IMG/VR virus record: IMGVR_UViG_3300030099_005700 | Location: 1-59,846 of that record | Strand: one strand, 5' to 3' | DNA: 59,846 nt | Source: a virus | In this document: in pieces, positions 15,201 to 24,832 of the stretch | Numbering within the stretch: the stretch's first letter is position 1 | Layout: each line of letters starts with the position of its first letter | Made by a program: the position numbers and the translations under genes | Notes under the pieces: generated by a model | The model's input: only the letters and a program-made list of their open reading frames with translations | Told to the model about the DNA's origin: nothing | Databases searched by the model: none

Positions 15201-18200
15201 ATTGAGAAAGGCCTTCTCTTTCTTTTTTAACTCCGAAACTCTGGGGTCTGAATCCCCATATTTCATAGCCTTTAGCCCTTCGTAACCTTTATACTTCCCT
15301 TTAGAAAAGACCCCCACGGGCAGCTCTAAGGTGTCGAACATACCTTGGAACCGCGCAATAATGTCTTCAGGAGTGGTATTCTCATCGATATCATTGAGAG
15401 ACGCGTCAAACCGACGGGTTATAACATCAAATCCAGCATTAGGATCACGCGGGTCAAAGGGCATGTGTCTGGCGCGAGCGGCACCCCCATTGGCCAAGAA
15501 CCTAAGCTCATGGGCCATACGGTTAATCATAACCGCCAACTCTGGATTATCTTTTTTGAGGTTATACCTAGCGGACATCCTACGGAATACCCCTGCAATG
15601 TACCGGAGCATTATGCGGAGAGTGCTTGGGCTAGATTCGTAAAATGCAATATCTTCTTGGGTAGTGTACCCACGAGTCACCCTCTTCAAGACACTGAGTA
15701 ACTTCTCACCCATGACTTGCCGCATAGTCTCTAAATCGTTGTCAGCAATACCTTGTTTAAGGGCAGCGCGTAACTCAGGGTTGCGGGTATATTCGTCTAT
15801 AAACTCGTTGAATTCTGTTTCACTAAACGTGTCAATCAGAGTATCCAGTTCCGCAAGGGGGATTGCTTTGAACTCTGCTATGTGCCCCAGCTCTTCAGCA
15901 ATAATGGAATCCATGATGCCTTTAAGGTGCAACTCGTTCTCGACTATTGCACTCTTAGCAAACAAAGTTCTCACTAGATTCTCCCGAATCACATAAATGA
16001 CGGGGACTCTCTCCCCGTCTTTCTCAACTACCACAGAAGCGAATGCTTCGTCAGGCCTACCTGAAAAAATATCTGGGGCATCGGCGGCAGTATCTACCAT
16101 CGACACTGCAACAGAAGGAGGGATACTACTCAAAGACTCTTCTACAAGTGCTTGGATTTCGGCCTCCTGTTCAGGAGTCATTTCCCCAGCTTCAATCCCG
16201 CCTTCAGAGCCAAAAGGACTGAACCTCGCCCCAGAGGGGGAAGTCCGCATAAAGTCGAGTTTCAATACATTTCGATAGCGGGACCGAGCCCTATCAATCC
16301 TATTATCCATGTCACCGAAGGGCGTGGTCTGCCCTTCAGCGTTCCCAAGATTAACAAAGTCTATCAAATTATCAAAAGCCTCGCGGAATTTGGCGTCCGC
16401 TCTGACCCCAAACAAATCCAAAATAGCATCGGCTATGCGGCGGAACAGGCTACGTTGTTTATCTTTAGGCTGTGTGCTTTTAAGCGTTCTTTGAAAAGTG
16501 GCTGACGAGAAGAACGTCGCCACAAACTCGTCGAGACTCCCCATAGCATGGTCAAACTCCAGATTTTCTGAAGCTTCGTTTCGGGACTGGGAAGAGATCT
16601 TGAACAAACCTTCTAGTCTCTTCTTAGCCCCGCGTTGTTTGGGGGTAAGCTCAGATTCTGGCTTGGCTAGAAGATCTACAGTGAAGGCATGTATATATTC
16701 GTGGAGAAGGACGGACTCTACCCCTTGACCATAAAACCCCGACAAGTTTATGCTGACCATCTGGGAACCATCTTCAAAGGTGGTGTGGTTCCCCGCAGAC
16801 CCATCTGGCACATCATATATAGAGAACTTGACGCGAGAAAGAAGCTCTGGGTTTCGTAGCAAAAGTTCAGCTACCAACCGATGCTGCCTGTTACGACTGG
16901 ACTTCGCAATCTTCTGCAAAGCGTCGATTACTGAAGAAGGGTCACCAGATTTTAAGCCCAATCTACTTACCACACTTTGGTTTTTGCGGCGGTAGTAATT
17001 GAACTTCTTCCCAAGGAAAATTGAGGGGGCATGGTTTACACCCAGCTTCGCGAGAACTTCTCTAGCGATGTCGTTAGTAAGTTCTGCCTTTCGGGGGCTG
17101 AACATAGGAACATACGATCTAAATATGTTTATGACATTCCAGTTTTGTTTCATCAAGACCTCTTCGGAGGCCACAGCCTTATTTAGACGCGCTACAAAAT
17201 CTGATGTTCTGTGGTTGACTCTAGCGACATTAAGGAGATGCTCAAAAATACGAGCGGGTTGGGTTTGTTCAAGAACATGGGGAGGGGCAGAATCGCCTTC
17301 AACGGCTACGACGACGCGCTTCAGCGCATCAGTAAAAAGGTTTTGTTCCCTAATAGTGTTGGGTCCGCGTGCCCTTAAGTAGTTCCTTACGTCTACCCGC
17401 ACAGACTCCACCGCATTCTCCATGTCAGCGGCATCGAGCATTGTGGCCTCCCGCCAAAGAGACTGGACTTCTTCTCCAGTAAGGTTCTCAACACCGAATT
17501 CTTGAATTTCAGGAATCGGCAGATCCTCTTTGTCTATATCTTGTTCAGCAGCTAGGTCTTGCTGATCAGCCTCAAATTCAGTTACAGTTTGTGAGGCGTC
17601 GAAAGAAATATTGGTGACATCTGGGAACAGGAGTGCCCGCCGACTAATAAGCCTCTGCCGAGCCCTATTACCTGCATCGCGAATTATAGCGTAAAGATCA
17701 ATTGTATCACCCTTAAGGTATTTTATATTGTCTCGTGCTTCTTTAGCAAAATATTGACGAATAGTTATTTCTGCCCAGTTATCAGCAAGAGTTCTAGAAG
17801 TAGGGGTGGTTGTAATTATAGGCCTGTCTTTACTATCAGGAAACCCATATTTCAGTAAGAAGGCCGCTTTGCTTTCGAGGCTGTTCGCGTCCTCTACGAC
17901 CAACCCGTCCTCCATCCGTCGGACTGGCACAGGGTTAGCAAACCTAGGAGGGGTATATGACACTATCTCTTCGAGATGCATATGCCCAGCTAGCGTTTCC
18001 GTTTCTATTTCAGGGTCAAGCTCAAGGACATCAAATGACTTCTCCCCTTCTGCAACTGTCCTCGTTCTAAGAGAACGGGAACCATAACCGGGGGCTAGCA
18101 TCGCTTTATGGAGGATTGTGTAAACTTCAGCTAAAGCCATAGCTCTAGCTGTTGTGTACTCCTCAAAGGAGACACCAGCTCCTTCACGGAAGGCCTTTAC

Positions 18201-21200
18201 ATTTAGTATCCGGCTTATCATGGAGCCAAGAGGGCTAGTCGTACTGCCAGTAACTATGCCCGTATACTCTTTCGCAAACAAAGCATTCAGGGGGGCGGTG
18301 GGTCCTCCTCTTTCTTTCCTGTCTCGCTCTGCGTCGAAAACTACCAATTGGTCCCCAACAGGCTCTCCTTTATTATTTGTCGGGCCCAATTGAGCATTAA
18401 GATAACTTGGGACAGCGTTCCGCTCAAAAGCCGCGTTTATCTTTAGGTGGCCCAACAAATATTTTGAAAGGTCAGACTGGAGGGTGTCTTTGTAAACTAT
18501 GGACCTTTTAGTAAATTCAAAACCCGCTACAGGGGCCTCGACATCTACAGCAAAAAATCTTTTTGTTTTCGTAAGGTCATCGAACTTTTCAACAACAGCA
18601 ATAGCTGGGTTGCCGATATACTCCCCATCTTTTATGTAAATATCGGGAACCCTTACCAGAACTTTCTCTTTTCTGAGTAATGCAGCAACGCTCGCAGGGT
18701 GGTTATTAAACACTCCAAAAGCTGTGTCGTGATGCCACTTAGTGTACCTTTTATCGTCTTTAGATTCCCCAGACAAATTTTTAGCCTGAGTATCAGTTAG
18801 GCCAACTGTTTTAGCTGCTTCAACTGCTTTAGCAATCGTGGGTACAGGGTAGCGCCTTTTAATACGGTTGTTAATCGTTAAGGTAAGAGCCTCTCTTGTC
18901 CACTTTCTAGTCTTTGGGCCAGCGTCGCCAAGTAATGTGGCGATTTTGAATGTAGCATCAGGGAACCCATAGGGGGTTTTTTTCGTTATATCCACTGGGA
19001 TGCCCGACCGGACATGTAAGTGTATAAGTTCGCGTATCCTGTCGCGCAAAACTCTGTCTGAGAATGAGTCAGGGCTTTCGGTGGCTTCTTCGGTGACTTC
19101 CGCGTCAATGCTATCGGGGTCATTATCAGCGGTGTCTTCGGGGGTATTAAACTCTTCGCGATATATTTTTTGAGACTCTTTAAATATGTCGTTTAGATGG
19201 GGCTCTAGCTCTTCTCTCGTGTAATCATTTTTGAAATCGGACAATAGCTGTTTCGTCCACGCGTCGAAGTTAGCTATTTTTCGGGCTATATATGCCGCTC
19301 CAATAATAGCTAAATCCGAAAGGGTCGTTGGGTCGAGGCCTAGATTAAAACGAGAACGTTTTTCGCGTAGGTTTCGTCTGGCTTGTTCAGCCTTCTTTTC
19401 CATTCTTTGGGCGAAAGCTTCTACCTTAGATATTTCTGAAGTCTCGTCTGTTTCTACAACAACATCGGCCTCCTCACGGGCTTGGGCAATGTCTTCAGCA
19501 ACAGCCTTCAAGGCTTCCACGGCGTCTTCAGAATCCAAACCTGCTGCATTTGCGTTGTCAGAAAACTCGTTCAGGTCATCCTCTGTTATTACAAGCTCTT
19601 CTTCTGCTTCAGCGGCGGCTACTCCCTCCTCTTGCAGCTCCTGCTCTTGTTTTACTTTAGGGGACAGTTCAAAAGTAAGAGCCTGAATAACGCCCTCATG
19701 GGCTTCGGTAACCCACTCGCTAAACGGCTTATCGGTGACGTTTTTTATTTTCGTGGCTTTGCCACCAAATATTAAACCGACAGGGTCTCCTTGGGGCCCT
19801 ACTGTCTTGGATTTTTTAACGGTAACCCCCAAGGCCTTTAATTTTTTGTTAAGCGTTGCTAGAGTAAGCTCCCCTTTAGGGGGGTTTTTGAGGAGCTTAT
19901 CCTTTTGCTTTTGCAAAGCCTCTACAATCAAGCTGTGTTCTGCTTCTGAGACCTCTGTCTTAGAAGATGAAGCAATGAAGGGGGTAGTGGCATATTTTAC
20001 TTTATTCTCTAAAAGACGTTGATACAGGTCGGCTGGGAGTTCTGATTTAAGAGCCGCTAGTTGGTTGGTGTTCAGAGAGGGCATAGACCCCTCTGCCCCT
20101 GCTACTTCAGGTGACTGGATCCAAAAGCCCCCCACGGTCCTTTGGAGAGTCGTTGGTTTTCGCACCATCCTCTTACCTCTTTGCGTGGTAAACCCAAATC
20201 GTCCGTAGAACTCTTTTAGTTTTTCTTTAGATGGCCCACCCTTAAACGCTTGTACATCAAGGGTAATGCGAGTGCCAGTTGCGTCTGCGATTTCAGCAAG
20301 GCGGGCCATAATCGCAGTGCCCGCCCCTTGCTGTTGTAGCGTAGGCGCAACTTTGATAACATCGAGGTGGACTGTTTTTCCGCTAGTCTTTCGGAGGTCT
20401 ATCAACTCTGACGCTGTGGGGGCCGTGGCACGTTGACGTTCTCCCCCCGTTTGTAGCCTCAATTGAGGCAGTTGTTTAGTCTCTGCCTCATACATTTCCA
20501 TGAAACCCTCAGATCCTGACTTCTGAGTTTCGGGAGTACGGGATTCAGGTGCTGCGTCTTCATCGTCTTTCCTCTCTCGTGCTTCTGCTTCTGCTGCCTC
20601 TTCTCTTTCCAGTGCTTCTACTGTAATTAGGTCTGAAGGATCTAGGTCTGGTCTAGTAAGCACTTGCGCAGAAAGATCTTTGAAGTAGTCCTCTATTTCG
20701 ATAGGGGTCGGAACCCTAACCTGAGGCACAGGTATTATCTGACCTCCTTCACGGCCAGAGGTTCTGATTATTTCTTCCTCAGCAGCGGCTCCATGTTGTT
20801 CGGGAGTCGCTTTAGATACGGCGTCTACTATTTGATCCGCTGCGTCTTTCTTGATTATGTCCCAAGCCTCGTTGATCTCCTGCATTACTTGCTCCGCTTC
20901 AGGAGCAGGATTCACATCAGGGTGATTTGTACGTACTAAATTCCGGTAAGCAGCTTGTATCTGAGCAAAAGTAGCGCCCACAGCCACGCCTAAACGGGCA
21001 TAGGCTTCAACAACATTTTGGGGTTTTTCTCTTTCCTCAACAGGGGTGATCTCAGATGGTTCGGTTTGCTCTTGGGTTTGCTCTTGGGTTTGCGCGGGTT
21101 CTCGTGGGCCACTTCGGTAAAAGGGGTCGGTGGCTCTTTCTGGGTCGATGTTTGCCCTTTCCCTTTCGTCCATGATGTCCTCAATAGCATCTGCTGTCGC

Positions 21201-23723
21201 AGGACTGTCTAGATCTCTTAATTTCTGGCCAGCTTCTCTGGCGCGTTGTGTATTTATCTCCTCCGCTATTCGTGTGGCCACCTCTCTTTTAGCCGCCCTC
21301 TCACTAGTAACAGCCGACCCCCGTGCGGCACGGCCCAATGTGTCTCTAAAGAGAGGCATGCCCAAGCCAAAGGCTCCCCCATAAGCAGCAGCAATATAAG
21401 CGCCCGTGACTCGATCTGTGAAGGGCATGTCTTCTCCAGTGAACCCCGTCTGAATGAAGCTATTGATGAATTCATCCAGTCCTTCTTCTAAAGCCTCGTC
21501 AGCAAAATTTTTCCCGTAACGAAGCATCGCATTTGTAGGGACAAATTCTTTCCAAGATCTTTTAATCCCCTCTGCGGATATTTTTGCTAAAGCCGCGTCA
21601 TAGACATCATCGGGTAATTGCCCTAGTTTCTGGATACTAGATCTGTGAGCAACCGTGTTGGCGACAGTGCGTTTAAGCTGTTCCCTTACTTGGGAAGTAC
21701 TAGCGCGACCAATAATAAAATCTTCTACACCGCCCATTCCAATGGCGCGGAAACCTAAAACAAGACCCCCTGTAACAACAGACGCCATGAGCCCAGCCCC
21801 CAGAGCCTTCTGGTGTCTTTCTTCAGACGGCATATCATCAGGCAAAGCACTGTAAACAGAAGCGTAAGTCATGCCTCCACTGCGGGTCGCAGCAGGCACA
21901 AACATGGCGGGGTAAAGCGTAGAATTCTTGGCTACTACTTGATTGTACTTTTTGATGACATCCACCGCAGTGGCTTTCTCGAAAGCTTCTCTCGTGGCCT
22001 CATTGGCAAAACTTTTTTTCTTCTTACCAAAAGATACAATGAGGTCTTTCGCTACAAGACGTTCGGCAGCTTGCTCTGCGGTTTCTAGCGCACCCCCAAT
22101 CGTTTTTCTTTTCAAGGAACCTGCAAGAATACCTGTAGCTATTCCTTTGGTAGTAAGTTTTGCTCCGGTTTTAAGGCCAAGATAACCCGCTCCACCTACA
22201 CCAGTAGTTGTTGTTAAGGCTGCTGTAGCAGTAAGGTCAACGGCTACAGGGGCGATCATGGAGGAAAGAGTCGTAACCCAGCCTACCTTGTCCCCCATCA
22301 TGTTTGCTAACCGCGCCCGCGCAGCACGGTCCCTCTGATTTTTAATAAGTGTATCTTGGGCGAGTTTGTTTGGCTCGCCATCAAAACTTGTAGCGGCTAC
22401 CCCCAAAGCAGCCACTGTATCAGTAAAGGCGTCTGGCACAGACCTCAGGACCGACCCTACGAACTCATTCCTAAACTCATTGTAATCATTGTTCTCAAAA
22501 AACTCGTCAAAAATTTCGGACTCTTCTTTACCATCGAGCAAGCCTTGGGCGACTGCCTCATTCCATTTAGAAGACAGGTATGTCCTGTTTATGACTTCAT
22601 TAAAGTCATTGAACATAGCACCATTAAGCCTGTTGCGACGTCGTAGTCTTAGCTTCTCTTTTTGCGGACCAGAGTAATCTTTAATGGCTTCTTCGAACAA
22701 AGACTTCTTGGCAAGGAGATCGCCATGCATGACCATGTCGCCATAGCCGTAAGTCCGAACATTGTTTGAAAGATTGCCCTCATCAAAGCGAATAACTCCC
22801 GACGACATAGCCATTTCCCCGACCATGTAATCCACAGCGGCGAAGCGGTCTTTTAAAGGAATACGTGAGGTATCAGGAAACAAGTACTCAAGCTCTTCTA
22901 CTACGTCCGCACGAAGTTCTTCGTTCAAAGACACATTGACCCGATCATCAGGAACGCCGAGCCTCTGTGCATAACGATGCATCGCACCTGTCAAGGATTC
23001 TGTGTCTTGGTCACTTCCAAGTGCAGTGTTTATCGCAAGAATAGCGTCTTCATAATGGGCACGTTTGTGTAAGGGAACCCCGCTATCCTCAAAGGGGGTC
23101 ATCGCTTGTTGTACCCCCCGTATGTCACGAGCATTAAGGAACCCCGCATCTACACTTTGCTTGTAAGCTTCGTAAGGGGTAAGACCATCAGCAGCAGGAC
23201 CACTCTTTAAATAATAACCACCATCAGGCCTAGCAACGCGGACAAACGGAGACCCTCCATCAGAGCGGATCTTATCTACAGCATCCTCATAATATTTATC
23301 GACCATAGCCGAAGCTTCTCCAAAAAGAGCTTCTTCTTGAGCCAGATAGTTTGGATCGGCGTCCCCCTTATTTTTTATTTTTATAAAAGCGTTATATGCC
23401 CTGATTGGATCCCCATCATCAGAACGGGGGTCTATGACATTCGCTCTAGATACAGCCTGAGCTTTTTCTTCATAAGAAGGGGAGTAATCCCTACTAAAGG
23501 CCTCATTTATCTGATCTGCCGTTAGCCCACTACCCCCCTCATCAGTAGGGGTTGCCAAAGCTTGCCCCAAGTTCCGGTCAATTATCCCCGCTATTTCATC
23601 ACTATATTTCCCATCTTTGAAATAAGATTCTCGTATGTAATCCGCGTGGGCGATTCTACGATCAACGGGGTCATCTAGGTCACTAGTGAGTGACCAATCA
23701 TCGAATTTTACAAGCTCAGACAC
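12159..23723 (-). CDS. Giant polyvalent virion protein (J domain, GNAT-like, zincin, LPD38-like)
   Basis: 3854 residues from a GTG start; about a fifth of the genome. Three hydrophobic Gly/Ala-rich segments (about residues 478-540, 632-668, 765-805) could span a membrane. A J domain follows, with HPD at 934-936. A GNAT-like domain has QQQGAGTA near 1129. A zincin motif HEYIH lies at 2341-2345, with a downstream EFVATF that could supply the third ligand. A related segment near 2610 reads EELGH, lacking the first His. The C-terminal region (about 3280-3560; SEYASVVTPFLRFKTEVFR) resembles LPD38 of polyvalent proteins. Likely packaged in the capsid and injected with DNA: inferred from size, hydrophobic segments and the virion-gene neighbourhood. 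Confidence 0.85.
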   Translation of the reverse strand: MSELVKFDDWSLTSDLDDPVDRRIAHADYIRESYFKDGKYSDEIAGIIDRNLGQALATPTDEGGSGLTADQINEAFSRDYSPSYEEKAQAVSRANVIDPRSDDGDPIRAYNAFIKIKNKGDADPNYLAQEEALFGEASAMVDKYYEDAVDKIRSDGGSPFVRVARPDGGYYLKSGPAADGLTPYEAYKQSVDAGFLNARDIRGVQQAMTPFEDSGVPLHKRAHYEDAILAINTALGSDQDTESLTGAMHRYAQRLGVPDDRVNVSLNEELRADVVEELEYLFPDTSRIPLKDRFAAVDYMVGEMAMSSGVIRFDEGNLSNNVRTYGYGDMVMHGDLLAKKSLFEEAIKDYSGPQKEKLRLRRRNRLNGAMFNDFNEVINRTYLSSKWNEAVAQGLLDGKEESEIFDEFFENNDYNEFRNEFVGSVLRSVPDAFTDTVAALGVAATSFDGEPNKLAQDTLIKNQRDRAARARLANMMGDKVGWVTTLSSMIAPVAVDLTATAALTTTTGVGGAGYLGLKTGAKLTTKGIATGILAGSLKRKTIGGALETAEQAAERLVAKDLIVSFGKKKKSFANEATREAFEKATAVDVIKKYNQVVAKNSTLYPAMFVPAATRSGGMTYASVYSALPDDMPSEERHQKALGAGLMASVVTGGLVLGFRAIGMGGVEDFIIGRASTSQVREQLKRTVANTVAHRSSIQKLGQLPDDVYDAALAKISAEGIKRSWKEFVPTNAMLRYGKNFADEALEEGLDEFINSFIQTGFTGEDMPFTDRVTGAYIAAAYGGAFGLGMPLFRDTLGRAARGSAVTSERAAKREVATRIAEEINTQRAREAGQKLRDLDSPATADAIEDIMDERERANIDPERATDPFYRSGPREPAQTQEQTQEQTEPSEITPVEEREKPQNVVEAYARLGVAVGATFAQIQAAYRNLVRTNHPDVNPAPEAEQVMQEINEAWDIIKKDAADQIVDAVSKATPEQHGAAAEEEIIRTSGREGGQIIPVPQVRVPTPIEIEDYFKDLSAQVLTRPDLDPSDLITVEALEREEAAEAEARERKDDEDAAPESRTPETQKSGSEGFMEMYEAETKQLPQLRLQTGGERQRATAPTASELIDLRKTSGKTVHLDVIKVAPTLQQQGAGTAIMARLAEIADATGTRITLDVQAFKGGPSKEKLKEFYGRFGFTTQRGKRMVRKPTTLQRTVGGFWIQSPEVAGAEGSMPSLNTNQLAALKSELPADLYQRLLENKVKYATTPFIASSSKTEVSEAEHSLIVEALQKQKDKLLKNPPKGELTLATLNKKLKALGVTVKKSKTVGPQGDPVGLIFGGKATKIKNVTDKPFSEWVTEAHEGVIQALTFELSPKVKQEQELQEEGVAAAEAEEELVITEDDLNEFSDNANAAGLDSEDAVEALKAVAEDIAQAREEADVVVETDETSEISKVEAFAQRMEKKAEQARRNLREKRSRFNLGLDPTTLSDLAIIGAAYIARKIANFDAWTKQLLSDFKNDYTREELEPHLNDIFKESQKIYREEFNTPEDTADNDPDSIDAEVTEEATESPDSFSDRVLRDRIRELIHLHVRSGIPVDITKKTPYGFPDATFKIATLLGDAGPKTRKWTREALTLTINNRIKRRYPVPTIAKAVEAAKTVGLTDTQAKNLSGESKDDKRYTKWHHDTAFGVFNNHPASVAALLRKEKVLVRVPDIYIKDGEYIGNPAIAVVEKFDDLTKTKRFFAVDVEAPVAGFEFTKRSIVYKDTLQSDLSKYLLGHLKINAAFERNAVPSYLNAQLGPTNNKGEPVGDQLVVFDAERDRKERGGPTAPLNALFAKEYTGIVTGSTTSPLGSMISRILNVKAFREGAGVSFEEYTTARAMALAEVYTILHKAMLAPGYGSRSLRTRTVAEGEKSFDVLELDPEIETETLAGHMHLEEIVSYTPPRFANPVPVRRMEDGLVVEDANSLESKAAFLLKYGFPDSKDRPIITTTPTSRTLADNWAEITIRQYFAKEARDNIKYLKGDTIDLYAIIRDAGNRARQRLISRRALLFPDVTNISFDASQTVTEFEADQQDLAAEQDIDKEDLPIPEIQEFGVENLTGEEVQSLWREATMLDAADMENAVESVRVDVRNYLRARGPNTIREQNLFTDALKRVVVAVEGDSAPPHVLEQTQPARIFEHLLNVARVNHRTSDFVARLNKAVASEEVLMKQNWNVINIFRSYVPMFSPRKAELTNDIAREVLAKLGVNHAPSIFLGKKFNYYRRKNQSVVSRLGLKSGDPSSVIDALQKIAKSSRNRQHRLVAELLLRNPELLSRVKFSIYDVPDGSAGNHTTFEDGSQMVSINLSGFYGQGVESVLLHEYIHAFTVDLLAKPESELTPKQRGAKKRLEGLFKISSQSRNEASENLEFDHAMGSLDEFVATFFSSATFQRTLKSTQPKDKQRSLFRRIADAILDLFGVRADAKFREAFDNLIDFVNLGNAEGQTTPFGDMDNRIDRARSRYRNVLKLDFMRTSPSGARFSPFGSEGGIEAGEMTPEQEAEIQALVEESLSSIPPSVAVSMVDTAADAPDIFSGRPDEAFASVVVEKDGERVPVIYVIRENLVRTLFAKSAIVENELHLKGIMDSIIAEELGHIAEFKAIPLAELDTLIDTFSETEFNEFIDEYTRNPELRAALKQGIADNDLETMRQVMGEKLLSVLKRVTRGYTTQEDIAFYESSPSTLRIMLRYIAGVFRRMSARYNLKKDNPELAVMINRMAHELRFLANGGAARARHMPFDPRDPNAGFDVITRRFDASLNDIDENTTPEDIIARFQGMFDTLELPVGVFSKGKYKGYEGLKAMKYGDSDPRVSELKKKEKAFLNASEKLSNAKIAAFQKIRERYPQIDEALISKATGSSENVIVDPDFRQELRESYWSWRKDLKAKVEAGDAEATEFTRENIKAKYRELVVDPMRKERERLQEQVRKDINAAQENIRQIAPDLAESILELRLLLDAFSLVMKKTFGLEGKVMAKVESQVGIYLTRQYRVFEEEGFRDRIMSDKTTEAFTEAYEYMRRQWIRTQAKKIRAKARNEGESMTVEESLEKSKQELEQASDTGRDPIHAMMSTYLKAMEKRTKGEAYRLPKGVGRSLLNNLRRREQVPPPLQKLMGVYGPEEGINNLARSLTVVAEMTAKQAYFNNLAELGAPKSDTDEDAFVFTHEQLTNRPELDPESYVNMRTGEAYVYGDKVQATTELESTYDQTYNYYIHEDMFDDLKRMYSPDIAESNLSTSKQKLASFGEGLRLLTGAALTAKTLGSVTFYMRNVLGNLFFFAPAQGFGPVSMARIATRSTVIGRAIKDPKAFDEYYAELTGLNVIGQDLYSSLIRDLLKKPKNVSSVLKEIESLNKIVEKSKGLSDKVIKPVMERLQALSQSVDAFYKIGYYELEKENLLKAKQWDIDNNTDSIDANAPAGYRSLSDYDLKYLAAQKVRRTSQSYADAYHLVEKIGKSEYASVVTPFLRFKTEVFRILENTYKLARQEMKSTNPVVRLRGVRRISGVSTVILGVSAGLPTLLAHLAGVGEEEDELLRGSSPEYKRFNTFWYNPQSLLGIKSKELRSWDMTFVNPFAIGVDPLLRFSEHAFRGNSERGFEEAFGSLMQTFMDENIFLSSVVDVSRNVRSDTGGPIAEKGEGALGFAKKLGYVFSEAYAPRTPTKLAQAAYQALYAGASPDPAKSAKALLIGEITPVKPYKYDPETHYLRYLQRARDERNRASSLRNILKSKGQLSEGQIRRSIRKWIKVRREVDQRIYSSYIGAQGLGLTPQQARRVMSEKALGMGKRRQSYIVRGRRERDVLPTPFIEQVIGLTPDGVVGKQRLRIALDEIRKSGPRIQVLETID

Positions 23724-23753
23724 AGCTAAGTCAGGTTATATGTTTAATTGCAG

Positions 23754-24830
23754 TTAATCTCCACGAGGGGGGACTATAGCCCCACGAATGTCTCTCTCAT
23801 CTCTGGTGTCTTCCAAATCACGAAGAGGGTCTTCGAAGTCGCCCCCTACAAAAGCAGCTCTTGCATCGTCTACCGCGTCTTTTAAGTCCTCAAGAAGCTT
23901 AACATCGGATTTAGGGTCGGTGCGGGGGTAGGCCTTCCTTACTTCTTCTTGTGTTCTGTTTGTCCGTCTGGCCAGCCTGCGAATCAACCGATTTCGGTAA
24001 ACAGAGTTAAATCTGATAGGGGGCTGATTTTCGATAATAAACAGAGTCCTCTGCTCATTTGTTTCTAAAGCGTCGTAAGCATCTCTTACTTCGTCAGACG
24101 CTGTTTCAAGGTAATCTTGAAAAGAAAAATCTTTTACGTTTGCTGATTGCACTAAAGAAATATCTTCTTTTAAGACTTCCTCTTTTTCCGCCCTTAGCGT
24201 CTCTTGCTGGGCAATATTTTGAGCTTCTTTTTGCTGTTCTCCCAAAACAGTAATGGCGTCATCAAGAGACATTCTTCCACGAAGAAGTTCAGCGCCTGCT
24301 TTTTGAGCGGAGGAAGACGGCATTGACAACAACCTGTTACCTATCTGGGCGGCTCCTTCTTCTAGTTTTGTAGTCTTTGCTTCTTGTTCAGCGCGCGTTC
24401 TAGTCTGTTCTATAGCCGTATTATATACTTGCTCAAACACAGGCACATTAAGTAAAGCCTGAGGGTTCTGTCGCCCTATCTCTTGGATTTGATTCTTTTG
24501 TTCAAGGGGTGGAAGCTCACTACTTAAAACAGCGTCGATCTGTTCATACAAAGCAGGGTTATTAAAATCGCGTTGAAGCCTTTGCTCTTCTTTTTTGCGT
24601 TTAAACTCTAGCTGGGCATTCTTATATGCTAAATCCTGTGATTGCAGACGCATGATGTTGTTGTCTAAATTCATCAAGCGATCCTGCAAAGGAGCAATGT
24701 TCTGGGTGTAGTTAGCTTGAATCCGTCGGACCTCTGATGCGCGCATTCCAGACTCAGGAAAAAAGTCTCCCATGCCGGAAGCGACCTTACTGGTCTGGAT
24801 TACGTCGTCGCTGTTAAATTCAAGGGCCAT
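23754..24830 (-). CDS. Coiled-coil internal virion protein candidate
   Basis: 358 residues, Glu/Gln/Arg-rich, with long heptad-like stretches (LEFKRKKEEQRLQRDF; EAQNIAQQETLRAEKEE). No enzyme motif. It lies 30 bases upstream of the giant gene in the same operon. Short-tailed phages usually encode several internal or ejection proteins together, so this is a candidate core or ejection protein. The function is inferred from position only. Confidence 0.72.
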   Translation of the reverse strand: MALEFNSDDVIQTSKVASGMGDFFPESGMRASEVRRIQANYTQNIAPLQDRLMNLDNNIMRLQSQDLAYKNAQLEFKRKKEEQRLQRDFNNPALYEQIDAVLSSELPPLEQKNQIQEIGRQNPQALLNVPVFEQVYNTAIEQTRTRAEQEAKTTKLEEGAAQIGNRLLSMPSSSAQKAGAELLRGRMSLDDAITVLGEQQKEAQNIAQQETLRAEKEEVLKEDISLVQSANVKDFSFQDYLETASDEVRDAYDALETNEQRTLFIIENQPPIRFNSVYRNRLIRRLARRTNRTQEEVRKAYPRTDPKSDVKLLEDLKDAVDDARAAFVGGDFEDPLRDLEDTRDERDIRGAIVPPRGD

Positions 24831-24832
24831 AT

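Noticed and set aside
12159-23723. Giant protein as an N4-type virion RNA polymerase
   Set aside because: Size fits, but I could not find the spaced RNA-polymerase motifs expected of that family, and J, GNAT-like, zincin and LPD38-like regions explain much of the length.
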